A stretch of DNA of 64,000 nt, from contig OZ176051.1 in the NCBI GenBank assembly GCA_964247055.1, positions 5,022,001-5,086,000 of the forward strand, in the 5' to 3' direction. Shown in pieces: positions 1 through 26,746 of this stretch (the stretch's first letter is position 1; every line of letters starts with the position of its first letter). Origin of the DNA: Paragordius varius (taxonomy: Eukaryota > Nematomorpha). A program made the position numbers and the translations under genes. Under the pieces are notes generated by a model that saw only the letters and a program-made list of their open reading frames with translations, did not search any database and was not told the origin of the DNA.

Positions 1-2904
1 CAAAAGAAACGAATATTTTAATCCGGACAAGGTTTTAACAAGATTGATCTGTAAGACGCCTACCTCTCAGGCCGAGCTAAAGAGTCGCTACACCCCCTCT
101 ACGATTTCGATGCAAAGAGGATGTTTCCGTTTCAAAAGAATACGGTTCAGATTCCCCACAGCGCCGATAATATTTCAGTGCCCTGGCGGTTGGGTTTTTC
201 GGATTTGCAATTGCGGCAGGCGGGACATTTGCTTAGCCCATGAATACTCGCATAACCCTTGCGCGAATGTGTCCGAGGTTTTGATTATTGTAATCAATTA
301 AAATTAATACCATTGTTATAATTGGTATTATCATATATTTTCTTCTCTTCAAATTAACATCTAGTAGCCAAGCGAATCCGAACTAATTTAACAACTAATC
401 TAACATAACAGTGGGACTCCCACCGAGTTCCAAACTCGGATGGTGGATAAAGAGAAAGTGCAACAACCATGACAATGTCAATTGCCAATATCACCAGCAT
501 GTCCATCAAAAAATATATGATAATACCAATTATAAAATGGTAATAATTTTAATCGATTACAACAATCAAAACTCGGACACATTCGCGCAAGAGTTATGCG
601 AGCATTCATAAGCCAAGCAAATGTCCCGCCTGCCGCAATTGCAAATGCGAAAAACCCAGCCAGCGCAGTCAAATTATATAGATATGTTTTAATAGTAATT
701 AAGCGTTTTTATACCGTATCATCATGCCTCCAAATAGTATGAAGTATGCAACAAAATTTTTCTAAAAATTTATTTTTTGAAAAAGTCTCGATTTATCCCA
801 TATTTAAAATTTTTATCGTACAAGCTCGGCATTTTTGCGTCTAAGTGATCTAGCCCATTTTAGAAAAGCAAAACATTCAAGTTTCATCTGGGAATCGGTA
901 ATGGGGACGTGAATGAACGTGCAATTGGGAAAAGCTTGCTGATCCTGAGGTTAGATTTAGGTCGATGGTCACAGGCTATCTCATACCTTGACCGCTATCG
1001 TAACACACTACTGGTTGAGAAGATTGGCTTAAATAACTCTTTCGATTTTTGTTTGATGGGCAAGCTCAAACTTGGGAGATTGATTGTGGATTAACACTTA
1101 TTGGGGTGTTTTTCCTACAATTTGGTAACTCGTGGGAGAACAAGCTTGATTATGCGTTTCACTTTCATTATCTTTGTGATGACTTTTTTGTGTAATTGAC
1201 TGTTGTTTGTGAATAAGAAAACATTTTCTCTAAAAATCAACTTTGTTATTTAAAGACTTGTTTTTTCAATTATGTGTTAGCGGGTTGTTCTCAACTCTCT
1301 GATGAGCGGACAGTTCCTCTTTTGGGAAAAGATAGTATATATTCAAATGTGTAAAGGAGGTTTGTATTAAAAATAACGTTATATATATTCTGATAGCAAA
1401 ATACATCAGGATAATCATGGTGCTTTTGGTTTTGTCCCTACGAGTGATATAAGAAGGTTATTTAAACTTTTGTGGTAAAAATCCTATCAGAAAATGGTAA
1501 AATTTGGGCACATTTTTTAAAATAATTTTTTTTGGTGAAAGCTAATAGGGGCTTCAATTTGAAAAATATTACTAAAAAATATTATAACCACATATAAAAA
1601 GCAAAACAATATTTTGAAATAATTTTAATTCTTAGATGTGGGCTCCGAAGTCCCAAAGTTTTTGCTCTTTTAAATGAACTAGATTTCCAAAATAAACGCA
1701 AAAATGCCGGGATCGCGCGAATAAAATTTTATTTTATAAAAAGTTGAAAAAAATATTTTTTAAAGTTTATAAGGTTAAAACCTGCAAATTTTCATTCTGA
1801 TTCCATAAATTTAATAAAATGTAATTTAAATCTGTATAACCGGCCTTTTTACCAAAATTTCATGGTTGATAAAGACCTATTTAAGCTCTAAACTATATTT
1901 CAAATTTGAAATGAAGGATCTGAGGTTGTGATTGAATGGGCAAGGAATCAATCGCATAAGATTTAATTTTTATCTATTTATAAATAAATCAAGGTTAAAT
2001 TAAATTTCGGCAAAACTTTTAAGATGCGCGGTTTTTAGACAAGTCTCCTTCTGAATGAATATCTATCCCCAGCTCAAAAAGGCAAGTACTATTTGAATAT
2101 AAACAATCAATTAGAATATTTTGGAGGCGTCGATCACGGTTAGCCACTTTTTTAAATTTTAGCGAATTCAAGCTTATTTTGGTATATAACGCATATATTA
2201 AAATTTGACAAGCTTTTAAATCATATGGGCTACATTAGGCGCTTGACCCTTATTTCAGATTTTTATATTTATTTTATAAGTTTTTAACTTACCCTAAAAA
2301 TCTATACATAGAGACAAATAAAGACTAAAAAAATATATATAATAACAATATTTCCCCAGAATAACCTTGTTTAAGCCCATCAACCTAAATTTATCAGAAA
2401 ATAAAGATAATCAAACATGTAATTATTTATAAATTTGTCATTCAAAAATATTAATTTTATATAATTTGATAAACTTTTACAATGATTATGATCATATAAT
2501 TAGTAATTAAATCACATAATAAATTAAATATATGTTACACATAAACAATGTTAATGAAATCTAATGATCCCCCCTCAAATAAAAAGGGATGATAACATTT
2601 GATAAAACAGCGGAATGATTATATATAAAAAAGGAGAGAGAAAAATGGATTAAATCACAAAATCTATATATATATATATAATAATAAATATTACAATTTG
2701 CTATTAGTTCACAAAATGCTGTCTGTAATATATAGTATAGTCAAACACAAATAATAAAATTATTTTGATTAAGTTTTGATTCCATATCCTATTAAAGTGT
2801 TATAAACCACACACCCAAAAGACGAAACGAAATAAATAATTTTTTGAGATTTTAATTAAACACTTTGATTTTGCGCATAAAAGTTAATAATTTTTGTTGA
2901 TTGT
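1..2904. other. Gene-free left flank
   Basis: No exon chain is recognisable here. Bases 1-1200 are less A+T-rich than the rest and carry short open frames (44-301 on the plus strand, 478-672 on the minus strand, 909-1094 on the plus strand) that match no family I know. The first two lie across the arms of a large inverted repeat. From about 1500 the sequence is plain A+T-rich DNA up to the stop codon of the endophilin gene. It may be transposon debris plus the 3' flank of that gene. Confidence 0.5.
191..660. repeat. Large imperfect inverted repeat (foldback)
   Basis: Bases 191-341 and 509-660 are reverse complements over about 150 bp with scattered mismatches, around a spacer of about 167 bp. 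The arms share the string GCGGCAGGCGGGACATTTGC and are richer in G+C than their surroundings. A shorter hairpin (CCGAGTT/AACTCGG, 422-438) sits in the spacer. It could be a foldback transposon or a head-to-head duplicated fragment. No target-site duplication was found. Confidence 0.75.
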
Positions 2905-5900
2905 TTAAGGCCCACGAGAGGTATGATCTTCAATCGAAGCCCCTGCATTGTTGTGTTGAGATATTGCACTAGCAGCTGATCCACCAAGCGGTACTAAAAC
3001 ACTAACATAAGTTTTTGGAAAATATCCAGTTTTACCACGTAACGTACCTTCATACCTAAAAATTAATATATGTATGGGTTAGCAATGATCGCACAAACCA
3101 TTTTGGGTGACTGGATCTAATTGAGATTATAATGCACGGATAATAAAGCTTTTGGTAAGCATTTTAACTTTTACTTGAGAACACTCCGATTACATATTAG
3201 AAATCGTTGTTTAATTTTAATTACAAAATAAAAAAAAATTGAAAACAAATACCAATTTTCATCAATGTCTTTGGTCAAATTTATGATATCATTTTCCTTG
3301 AATTCCAATTCGCCTGGGTTCAGAGCTTCAAAATCGTAAAGAGCCTTACATTGAGGAATCATTTTAGAGTTGGGATACATTCCGGCACCCCCGTGCTGCG
3401 CTATTACAGGCGGTCCTCCAATATGATGTCCACCTGCACCATTTGCTTTACATAAAAAAACATTAGGTTTTAAAAATTACTTTAGTCTTTAAAGGAACAG
3501 TAAACAATATTGACTAAAAATTAATGAAAATTGCTTAGGATGTAGGTTCAAAAAAATGATAATTAATATTGCAAATATAGAGTACAATAAAATAGTTGAA
3601 ATTAAAAAGTAAATTAGGGTATTATGAAAGAAAATAGTTTACGATAACATTTAAGCGAGTAAAATCTCTATCGTTGTACAACTGAATAATCAAGCAATAA
3701 ATATGGGATAAAGAACAAATAAACAATTCTAATATGAAAGTAAGTAAAAAGATGTGAAGACAAATATAATATTACTTGATAAACCTTCGACCAAAAAGTG
3801 GGGCTGAGCCATTCTCGGTTTCTCATTTGCTTCTTGTTTTCTATTTTAAAATAAATCAATAAAACATATTTTTTACTCAATTTCCAAAATTATTGAAAAA
3901 AATGGTTACGAATAAAAATAATATACTTTTTCTGCAACTTTTCAACCAAATCCTCATAACTAGCAAGGCATTTCTTGTGATAATCTTGCATGGCTTCGGC
4001 GAAGGCACATAATTCAGATATCAATTCAGCCTAATATAGCGGCATGATATATATTTAATTTTTTGAAAAATAATAATTACAAATATCATATAACGACGAC
4101 AAATGTAGAGTTTAAAGGAAAAAATTTCATTTTTTTCATTGAAAGAAAAAACAATTCCTTATTTTTATTGATGTCGTAGACTTATCATAAAAATGCCAAA
4201 AATTGTATGATATTTAAAAAACTTAAATAATATAAAAAAGTAATACATCATTCGATAATAGGTATTGCATGGCTTGCGTTGCTTGACTTTTTGATTCAAT
4301 AAACTTGGCTTCAGCTTCAGCCAATTCAGAATCTAAATGAAAATTATAAGCTAACAAGCTCATATAATTTATTTCAAGATTAATTATGTAGAAAGATATC
4401 TAGATATGTATATTATTTCAAATAGGTGCTTATTTAACATTTCCACAGATCAGGGTAGATATCCTTAAATTTTAATTAAATAGATAAATATTAGCGTCTG
4501 TGTAACCTATTGACAGATTAGTTAGACAAGTTTTTATTAAATAATTTAATGATGTTATAAAACCAAACCTGTTGTTTTCTTTCTTTTCTTGGCATCAAAA
4601 TCTAAACGTCTCCCATAAGTTTTCTTGCAAAGATGCTATAGCAAAATAAAAAATAACTCAATTTATGTAAATACAAACACATAATTTCGTAAAATAGTAA
4701 GATATACAAAACGTAAAGGACTATGATACGATATGATATTTGTATCTTTCATCTCATTTAATTAATTAATTTTTTTATACAGCATTTAAAATCAATCGAT
4801 TACACACAGCGTGATATTAGACCTTTCAAATAGGTAAAAAAATTTAACAAGTAAGCTCATATAGATATAAAATGAATTAATATTTTGATAAAGAAACCGA
4901 AAAATATATACCAGCACATCTTTAACATCCTTTTCTTGGAGATTTTTGAACGGTTCCAACACATTTTGCCTCACATTATCCTCCAAACCGTACTTTATGT
5001 CAGCCAAATGTTTCATCGTTTCACCCGATTGAACAAGGGCTTGTCCTGTATTTACAATAAAAATGTTTGATAAGAAAAGTGCTTGATAGTAAATTAGAGG
5101 CAAAAATAACGCGGATGAAAGAAATTTTGTTGGCTTAAACGCCTTTTCAATTGGTTAATAAAATTGTTGTCCAAATATAAAAATAGTTTTAGTTTATAGC
5201 TGGAATCGTACATAGATATGGATAAATTAAACGAAAAAAAAGCGAAAACACATCTTGCTTACAAGGGCTTTTAAACAGTTATATACTCAATTAATCTAAC
5301 AAATAAATTTAAGAAACAAAACAAAAAACTAAAGCTAAAAATTGGAAAAAAAATTACCAAAAATGGAATCATAGCCCAAGCTTTGGCCATACTTTATCAT
5401 GGAGTTGCCAAGCTCGCCTTCCGGTTGCGGATAAACTGAATTGTATTCTTGTCCCTTCATTTTTTGGTAAGCACTTAATGCACCCAGTTTAGCTCTAGTT
5501 GCTATATATATATATATATATATATATAAAGACATGTAAAATTTATTTTTGGTAATTTTTTGATAAAGCAGATATATTCTTTTTGCCGATTTTATTTAAT
5601 AAATTATGCGAAAAATATTATATTATAATTCAAACATGTGTTCGCCATTAGATTTAAATATGGAAATTTTTAAATAGCTGAATATCACAATAATATTAAT
5701 TTTGTGTAAAAAATGTATAAATTTACCAGGATTAGGTTGTAAAAATTCTTTGGTTTTAGTTGATACATCTTCCAAAAGTTCAGCTGTAGTATTACATTTC
5801 TAATATATTAAATAATTATTTATAAAAAATATTAGACATTAAAATAACGCTAATGTTGTTTTTTTATATGCTGCCGATAATTACACTATTTATTAAATGT

Positions 5901-8257
5901 TAAAACTATAGTTATAATTTACAAGATTAACACTTGAATACAACACATTCATTTCAGTCCTTCGATTCAAATTGGGGTAGTTGGATACCCCAGGCCTGTT
6001 TAAATTAATTACAATATGAAGGAATCAAAACCATGGCAAAATTTTGCACTTATATAACATTAATAAACCAATATATAAAAATTTTATTCAAACTTATTTT
6101 AATGTAAAACCCAAAGATAAAAATTTAGTCAACGTAACATGTGTGCATTGGCTAAATTGAAAAATAATACAAAATAAACCACTTTTTCTATTTCTATCAA
6201 TGTTAGATGTATTTTAAAAAAATTAGCTGTAATTTTACCTTTAAAATTAAATGAACACGATATGCAAAAATTTGGTAAAAAATAAAATGGCCTCGAAATA
6301 GTTAGACATGGACCTTTTTAAAACTGAATTTTAGATATTTTAGCTTATTTATATAATTTTTATTAGGGTAGAAGCATAAATTTAAATTTGGACCGTTTCC
6401 TTCAGTAGTGTTTTAAAATTATCAATTTAAATTCTGGGGTATTCACATTACCTTAACAGTGTTAATGATATCAAAGAGTTATAAAAATCCTAATCCTTAT
6501 GTGGCTAAGCGTTTTAGAAATACAGACTTTTTTTAGTTATACTATATATTTATTTTTACAATCGATATCGATTCAATTTATGTGAATTTATTGAAAAAGC
6601 ATATGATGAGTATACAATTTACTATTAAAACATTTCTGACGTATAGGAAATATTTTTTATAGCTGTGTAAGCATTTTATCTATCCTATACTAATTGCTTT
6701 GATCATTATAAATTGTCATTCACATATACATACATACATAATTACTTTAAAAAAACGTAAAATATTAAAAACGAGTAAACAATTAAGATATTTAAAAAAG
6801 TATAGATAGCTTTTGTATACGATATCGCGACATCAACTTTTAACAAAAAAGATAGTCATTATTTATTTGTATGTAATATATTTAAAATTTAAATAATTAT
6901 TCTTATTAGTAGTGTTAAAACATTGGAAACTACCTGTTGAGGCAAAAAAATTTAATTACTATATATGTATATAATATTTTTAATTAAGAAATGGATAAAA
7001 AATTTGGTTTGCAAAAACGATATAAAATATTATTTATAGGATCCTAGTATATATATATATATATATAAATGCAAATCATGTAAATATGAATATCTCGCTG
7101 CCAAAAAATAAATTTATTCTAAGTCTCTTATACAAGATAATACATATTGAATATAAAACTAACACGGTAACATTTCAAACAAAATGTTATATATAATAGT
7201 CAATCATTCAGAGTTATGGAAAAAAATGTTGGCATACATAACTTTAAAGGACACATGAAACAATGTTTAGACAATAAAAAATGTTTAAAAGTATTCAGCC
7301 GTTAAAAAAACTTAAATCTCTAAGGTAAAGCAGAAAAGAGTTTAGAAAATACATTAAATTTTTTGAAAATAGCAAATAGAGATATTATTTTAATGAATTA
7401 ATTAATGATATTTTGCATTTTTTAAAAAATTTAAATATAGAAATACAAAAAATAATAATAATAAGTAATTAAATATAAATTGATGAAAATGTAATTTTTG
7501 CGCTAAAATCAATAGAGTTGTGAATACATATTTAATGAGTTTTATATTGCACGGGCCCCAATAAAACTTATTGTAAAAAATGAAAAAACTTATAAAACCT
7601 AGAACTTTAATTATAATTATAAAAATACATATTTTATAAAATGTTTCGATAAAAAATTATTTATGTCCATATGGTTTTTAATTTAAATATTTTTATGTTG
7701 CAATTACACCGTTGATCAATGTAAAAAAATATAATAATGAAATTTAATTAATTAGCAAAAATACTAGTATGTATTCCAAAGTATGATTTTGAGCCAATAT
7801 TTTGAAAGATATTTTTCCGTGCAAAATATATATTGGAGAATATAAAATTGTATTAATAAAAGCTATGTCTTGTGCATAAAATATTGAATTTTTTGTCAAT
7901 CGATATAACATACAACTTATTCCAAATGTAAACGGTTGAAAAAAATTACGAAAAAATAAATGTCCAAACTTTACGAATTTTTGATGCATTAAAATAAAAA
8001 AATTCTTTATATAATTGATAGGAATAAAAATAATGTTCCATCCGTAAACAACTAAGTTAATAAGTAATATATGTTAAAATTTTACAAAAGAAAATTAGGA
8101 ACTTAATAAAATAGATTACCTTCTCCATTTCAACAAACTCGTCTTCCATTTTTGTGCTGTCGGCAGCTCCAAGCCTTTCTCGCAGATACTAATACTTTAA
8201 ATATAATAATACCTGATCTGCCTTATTCATTTGTTTTTTGAATCCAGTTAAAGACAT
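2905..8257 (-). CDS. SH3GL: Endophilin A (N-BAR and SH3 protein)
   Basis: Endophilin A binds and bends membrane during endocytosis and recruits dynamin and synaptojanin through its SH3 domain. Exons in transcript order: 8257-8213, 8188-8120, 5799-5727, 5501-5358, 5045-4912, 4635-4569, 4332-4247, 4030-3927, 3840-3785, 3445-3253, 3055-2905. They sum to 1122 nt (373 aa), close to the family's 350-370 aa. The N-terminus MSLTGFKKQMNKADQ matches endophilin helix 0. The N-BAR core shows FLQPNPATRAKLGAL and GRRLDFDAKKRK. A Gly/His/Pro-rich linker leads to an SH3 domain at about residues 265-330 with ALYDFEALNPGELEF and GYFPKTYV. Intron 1 (8189-8212) is only 24 nt and contains an in-frame stop. Intron 3 (5800-8119) is the longest and holds a dispersed repeat. 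The acceptor at 5502 lies at the edge of an (AT)n run. The A subfamily fits better than B. Confidence 0.95.
5930..6455 (+). repeat. Dispersed repeat family 1, copy in endophilin intron 3
   Basis: The left end carries TTCGATTCAAATTGGGG followed by TACCCC, which fold into a small hairpin. A related GGGGTA box closes the right end (about 6421-6452). The interior (CCATGGCAAAATTTTGCA and AACATGTGTGCATTGGCTAAA) recurs at 12625-13125 and 46228-46765 and, inverted, at 8728-9270. Length and terminal symmetry suggest a non-autonomous DNA transposon. No coding capacity is seen. Confidence 0.7.
8189..8212 (-). other. 24-nt intron of endophilin A
   Basis: GT...AG intron between codon 15 and codon 16. Read through, it would insert eight codons, the last being TAG. 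Removing it joins KADQ to YLRERLG, which aligns without a gap to KATQ-KVSEKVGG of other endophilins. Confidence 0.9.
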
Positions 8258-8727
8258 TTGAGCTTCCTATTTTTAATCTGGATAAATTACTGTGGCGTAA
8301 ATTGAATAAATTAAAACATATGATGCCAATTAATTTTATATATACGCGAGGTAAGTTGCAAAAGTCGTATATGTGTTTATATTAAATGTGAAATGTTAAT
8401 ATGTTATTTTAAGCAATTTAAACCGTCATGAACCATTAGAATTAAAAGAACTTTAAAATAATAAGTCACCATAGGCTCATCCGTATCTCCCTTAAAATAT
8501 GATTTTTTAACAAATAATGGTTAAAGCAACTTCTCTGGGAAATATTAGACATTTTAAATTTGAATGGATCTATTTTTTTACAAATGCCCCGATGCGCATT
8601 TCTCGGAATAACTCCCTTAATAAATCCCCTCCCCTTGAAAATGTTTTAAATATTAGTCAAGCAACATATAAAGTGTGAGCCCATATGAATAGGAAAGTGA
8701 AAAAAATTTGGTATATTGACACTTCGA

Positions 8728-9270
8728 TTTAAATTGTGGTATCTAAATACCCCAGACAAAATTTAAGTTGATATTTTAAAAATAGACTGAAAGAAACGGT
8801 TCCAAAATGAATTTAAATTCCGTAACAAAAATTACATAAATAGGCCAAAATATCCAAAAAAGATTAATTTTGGAAAAATGTTTCATAAATTACTTCGGCG
8901 CCATTTATATTTTGCATTTTTGCAAAATATCGTGTTTATTTGATTCTAAGCCTAAAATAAAGTTTACTTTTTATTGTAATCGCATTTAACATTATAAACA
9001 GAAAATGTCGTATATTTTGTATCATTTTTATATTTTATTCACATATGTCATGTTGGTTAAGTTTTTTTTTTACCTCTTATAAGTTATATATAAAAAATTC
9101 AATTAATTTTTTATTATACGGTTTATTAATGATATATTAGTGCAAACTTTTGCCCTGGTTTCAATTTATTCCATGTTTTTTTAAAATATTTAATTTTAAC
9201 GAGCCTGGGGTATTTACCTACCCCAATTTGAATCAAAGGACTAAAATGATTGTGTTGTTTCCAATTGTTA
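8728..9270 (-). repeat. Dispersed repeat family 1, inverted copy
   Basis: Reverse-complement relative to the copy at 5930-6455. It begins with CACTTCGATTTAAATTG and ends with ACCCCAATTTGAATCAAAG. Internal strings such as CATGTTGGTTAAG match the other copies. Confidence 0.7.
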
Positions 9271-9711
9271 ATAGAGATAAAGGATTAATAGTTTTAAACA
9301 AATATGGGCTTTGAAACGATTTCCGGAATACGTATCTCAAAATATCTTTTTTACAAATGCTCCAAATGTTACACAGCAATTTCTCATGATTCGTCCTTCA
9401 GTTGAAAGCCAACTCCTGAAAAATGGTAGGTTTTAAAGAAACTTAAAAACTTTTAGGTCCTATAACATCAAAAAAATTGGTTATATTAACGAATGAGCGG
9501 GTAACTAAGTGATATTTTAAAACTTTTCTTGTTTGACCCCTACCCGTTTGATAAAGATTTATTAACAAATTGGGCTTTGAAGTAATTTCGCAGAAAAGAT
9601 GTCGGACTATTCAAAATGATGGTTATTTTTATACAATAAGAATGCGCTAGGCAATCTGCATCATATTATTTTAATCCGACTCAACTCTTCCTGATAAATA
9701 AAATCTCGATA

Positions 9712-9825
9712 ACACTTCGATTCAAATTGGGGCATCTAAATACCCCAGACTAAATATGAGATAGGATTTTTAAAAATATTGAAGGAAACGGTCCAATTTA
9801 AATTTATGCCCCTATCCTAATCTAT
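9712..9825 (-). repeat. Dispersed repeat family 1, truncated copy
   Basis: Only one end is present: CACTTCGATTCAAATTGGGG, then TACCCCAGAC, then GAAGGAAACGGTCC, which is shared with the end regions of the full copies. Confidence 0.6.
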
Positions 9826-9905
9826 ATATTTATAAAAATGGAAAATGGTGGCTTTGTGATCTGTTTCCGGAAAACCAGTAGACCCATTCAAATCCAAACA
9901 CCGAA
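9826..9905 (+). repeat. Repeat shared with 59985-60070
   Basis: The segment containing GGCTTTGTGATCTGTTTCCG is found again, inverted and about 80% identical, in a CHAF1A intron. It belongs to a block of degraded, mutually similar sequence (9300-10200). The family is unknown. Confidence 0.55.
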
Positions 9906-11869
9906 ATATAATCATTAATGAATGCCCCGACAATAGCTTCGCCTTTTTTGATTTAGGCCCCCAGTTCGGGTCCATCCCATATAAAAAACGGGTTTTTTTG
10001 AAAACACAAGTTTACCAAAACGTGTCTTTGAGACAATTTTCCGGAGAACGTGTTGGACCATTCAATTTCAAATATAATTTCTGTTTAGTTATTTTCGATT
10101 GCGCCGAACATAGTCGGCTCGCATTTTTAATTTAGGCCCTCTTTTTACCCGCTCCCCCCGTAAAATGCCATTTTTTTCAAAAAACAAAAACCGAAAAATA
10201 GTTTTTTGAATCTATTTTTCCCCGAAGTAAACAATATATTATTAGCATGAATGCACCGTTTTAAAATTCCTAAGAGATCATAGCTATTAAATAATGTTTT
10301 ACTTTTTATATATAGTTATATGTTTTAATATTTTTTGGAATAAACATAGCTTTGACCCGAAAAGGTTTTTAGCAAAACGTCCGGATGACATTTTCTATTG
10401 GAGAGGTTATCACAAAAGTGATATTCTTATATTTCTCGTATGGCTGAAAACAAAAGTATCATGATAATTCTGGTAAATTTTGCTATTAGAAAATATATAT
10501 TTCATCACATTATATTTTTTGTGTGACACTGTGTAATTTGAGCTCTATTTTCTCTTTAATAAAAGCCACAAAGGTATTAATAACTTTTTTAAATGACTCA
10601 CAAGGCCCTAAAGCACCAGGAGGATCCTGATATATCCAATCTAAGATTATATATTTCATTAAGAGATTATTATACCCCCTGGTGTTAATCACTTATATAA
10701 TGCCAAATATTATAACACTAGTCGACAAATTTGGACATTTTTAAGCACCACCACTCAAACCTTTTAAATTATGACTAATTTCAGTGTTTTAAAACCGAAT
10801 TTGAAAAAAAATTGATCCCGCCAATCAGAATTTTGAAATTTTATAGGTTTTTTAATTTTTCAAAAACAATAGAAAATCGAGAGAAAATTAAATATAACTT
10901 TATAATAAAATGTTATTATATTATAAACTTAATATCATTTAATAAAGCGTTTTAAACTCTATCTTTTGAATATAAATATGTCATTTAAATATCAGAGAGA
11001 AAAAAATAGTAGGGACTTAAACGTCAAAATTTAGTCTTTTTTTTTTCAAGTGAATTTTTAACACATATAAAATTTTTTTAAAAAATACTAAAAAAGGCAT
11101 TCTATGGTTTAAACCTTCGGCTTTCAGATAGGCTATATTTTTTTGTTAGATTTCGTTCTTTGAGTACTTATTAGACTTTTTCTCTTGAGTTGGTTCTTAT
11201 AAAAAATCCTTTATTTATACCTTATACCTTATTTTTTTAAGATTATTGGTTGTTTTGTATTTTGAATTTCAGATGGATGTTGTGTAGCCACTTTTAGTAG
11301 AATTTACTGTTATGGGGTTGGACCATTTGTATTTACCTAATTTATATTCAATTTAATTGTAGAATTTATCTAACTTTATTCTGTAAATTGGTTAATTTGA
11401 CATGTCAATTTGCCACGATTTTGCTTGCAGGTCTCTCATATCGGGCTTTACGATTACTTATTGTTATCTTAGCCATATCTGGCATAATTGGATCGCTTGG
11501 GGGATATGCAGAGCTTGTGCAGCCGCCCGGATCTATCACACTATACATAAGCCCCTTTTAGATTTTTAATACTTTGGCTCTTAGCTTGTTTAGTATCTTA
11601 TTTAATGCCTGGAATTTGTTGTCCTTTGAATATTTAAACATATGTACACGAGGAATGATTGTTATTTTTGAATTAAATACAAATTTAAAAATTAAATTTT
11701 GGAAAAATCCTATTGGTGGCCTCAATTTTCTTTTTTGTTTGGGCCTTTCCATGCCATTAGGTATCAGAAAATGCAAAAATAATGGGGTGGTGCAAAACCT
11801 TGTTGAGCAGTGTAATTTATATTTCCTAATACATTATATTTTTATCCATTTTAACACTTCATTTCTCAA

Positions 11870-12330
11870 AAAAATTTAAATATCCTAATAAATATATATA
11901 TTATTAAGCCGAATTTAACACTATGACCTTTTAAAGTAGTTAACGCAGAGCGAAATTTGAATATCTTAATAAGTATTTAAGGTTTTAAGCCAAATTTTAA
12001 AATATGCTTCTTTAATCATTTAGAATTATAAAAAAGTATTGTAAAAATCTTACTTCTAACGCAGAAATGATTTTTCAAATGGCTAATGAAAAACACAAAT
12101 AACTATATTATGGTTAAAAAATGTAAATAATTAATTTAAAAAGCTTCAGACTACATTTTACCGGCAAAAACTTGATATATATTGATTAATATCAGCTGGT
12201 CCTTTCAATTGTGTTTAGACTGTCCAATTTTGAACTCTAGAAGCCATGAAACTGTAAAATAAGCTTTTTAATTAATACATGAGAACAAAGTTTGATAATT
12301 AAATTTTAGTTTATTTACAAAAGTCATTTC
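11870..12330 (+). repeat. Dispersed repeat family 2, copy 1
   Basis: Contains TTGAATATCTTAATAAGTAT, a TACATTTTACCGGCAAAAA box, a TATCAGCTG box and the terminal TGATAATTAAATTTTA. The same order of boxes is seen at 28490-28880, and part of it at 12360-12620. Confidence 0.55.
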
Positions 12331-12359
12331 TGTGATATAAAATAAAAGGTAAACTAGTG

Positions 12360-12620
12360 CGAAAAGGTTGAAGTTTTAACGCGTTAAATTTTTTTCAAGA
12401 TATTTAATTATTACTTTGAGATATAAAACTACCCCAAAAGGTAATGGAGTGATAATTTTTAAATGGCTACTCCTAAAGGCAAATAAATATTTATGGTTAG
12501 AAAATGTAAAATTAAACTTACTGGTTCCATTTTACTAGCAAAAACCAAATATGGATATAAAATCAGCTGTTTGATAATATGTGTTTAATTTAGACTAAAA
12601 GTCAGAAAGCAAAAATATAA
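12360..12620 (+). repeat. Dispersed repeat family 2, partial copy
   Basis: Repeats the CCATTTTACTAGCAAAAACC and AATCAGCTG boxes of the copy immediately to its left, in the same orientation. It may be a local tandem duplication or a second insertion. Confidence 0.5.
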
Positions 12621-12624
12621 GGTT

Positions 12625-13125
12625 TTTAGCATTTGGAAACAACGCATTCATTTCAGTCCTTCGATTTAATTTGAGGTAGTCAGATACCCTAGGCCTGTTA
12701 ATAATAATTAAATACTTTAAAAATTGTGGCATGAATTAAAACCATGGCATAATTACTTATAAAACATTAATAAACCGAAATAAAAATACTATATATTACC
12801 TAATTTTAGGTGAAACCCAAAGGTAAAAATTTATTCAACATGATATGTGTGCATTAACTAAATTTAAAAATAATATAAAATATCTCTTTTTCTGTGTATA
12901 TCAATTTTAGATGAAGTTAAATAGAAAATTAGGTTTATTTTAGCTTAAAAACAAATAAGCCCGATATTTTGTAAAAATATACTAAATAATAATGGTGTCA
13001 AAGTAGTTTCATATGGAACTATTTATCAAAACTTTATTTATCTCGGCCTATTTATATACCGTTTCATTCATTGGCTTTTAAAATTAAAATATAATGGGGG
13101 ATTTAAATACCCCAATTTAAATAAA
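12625..13125 (+). repeat. Dispersed repeat family 1, copy 3
   Basis: Same orientation as 5930-6455. The left end has TCCTTCGATTTAATTTGAGG and ACCCTAGGCCTG. The right end has ATACCCCAATTTAAAT. It ends about 200 bp upstream of the DPP8/9 start codon. Confidence 0.7.
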
Positions 13126-13339
13126 TGTTAATCTAATAAGGATAACAATGTTTTATTAGATTTTAACCAAAATAACTTTCAAAACTGTATTAAGTTTACA
13201 TAAGTGAGCTTTAGGATAAGAAATATATATATATATATAATATACAAAATAAGCCCTTATTAAATATAATATTTATTAAATTTACTTAAATATTCTTAAA
13301 ATATCTCTTAAATATTTTACCATATGTAAAATTGACATT

Positions 13340-26746
<13,407 letters not shown>

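Larger units (their letters stand above)
8258..13339. other. Intergenic region between endophilin A and DPP8/9
   Basis: Divergent spacer of about 5 kb. It holds two full copies and one partial copy of dispersed repeat family 1, two copies of repeat family 2, and degraded repeats (about 8500-8640 and 9300-10200) sharing phrases such as TTTCCGGAGAACGTGTTGGA. Open frames at 10510-10692, 11558-11776 and 11574-11879 look like chance. Promoters of the two flanking genes must lie at the edges, but no clear TATA element can be chosen in this A+T-rich DNA. Confidence 0.6.

Noticed and set aside
909-1094. Small plus-strand open frame as a gene
   Set aside because: No homology and no splice support; composition suggests old repeat sequence.
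11558-11879. Overlapping open frames on both strands as a gene
   Set aside because: No recognisable domain, no introns and no start context; chance in A+T-rich DNA.
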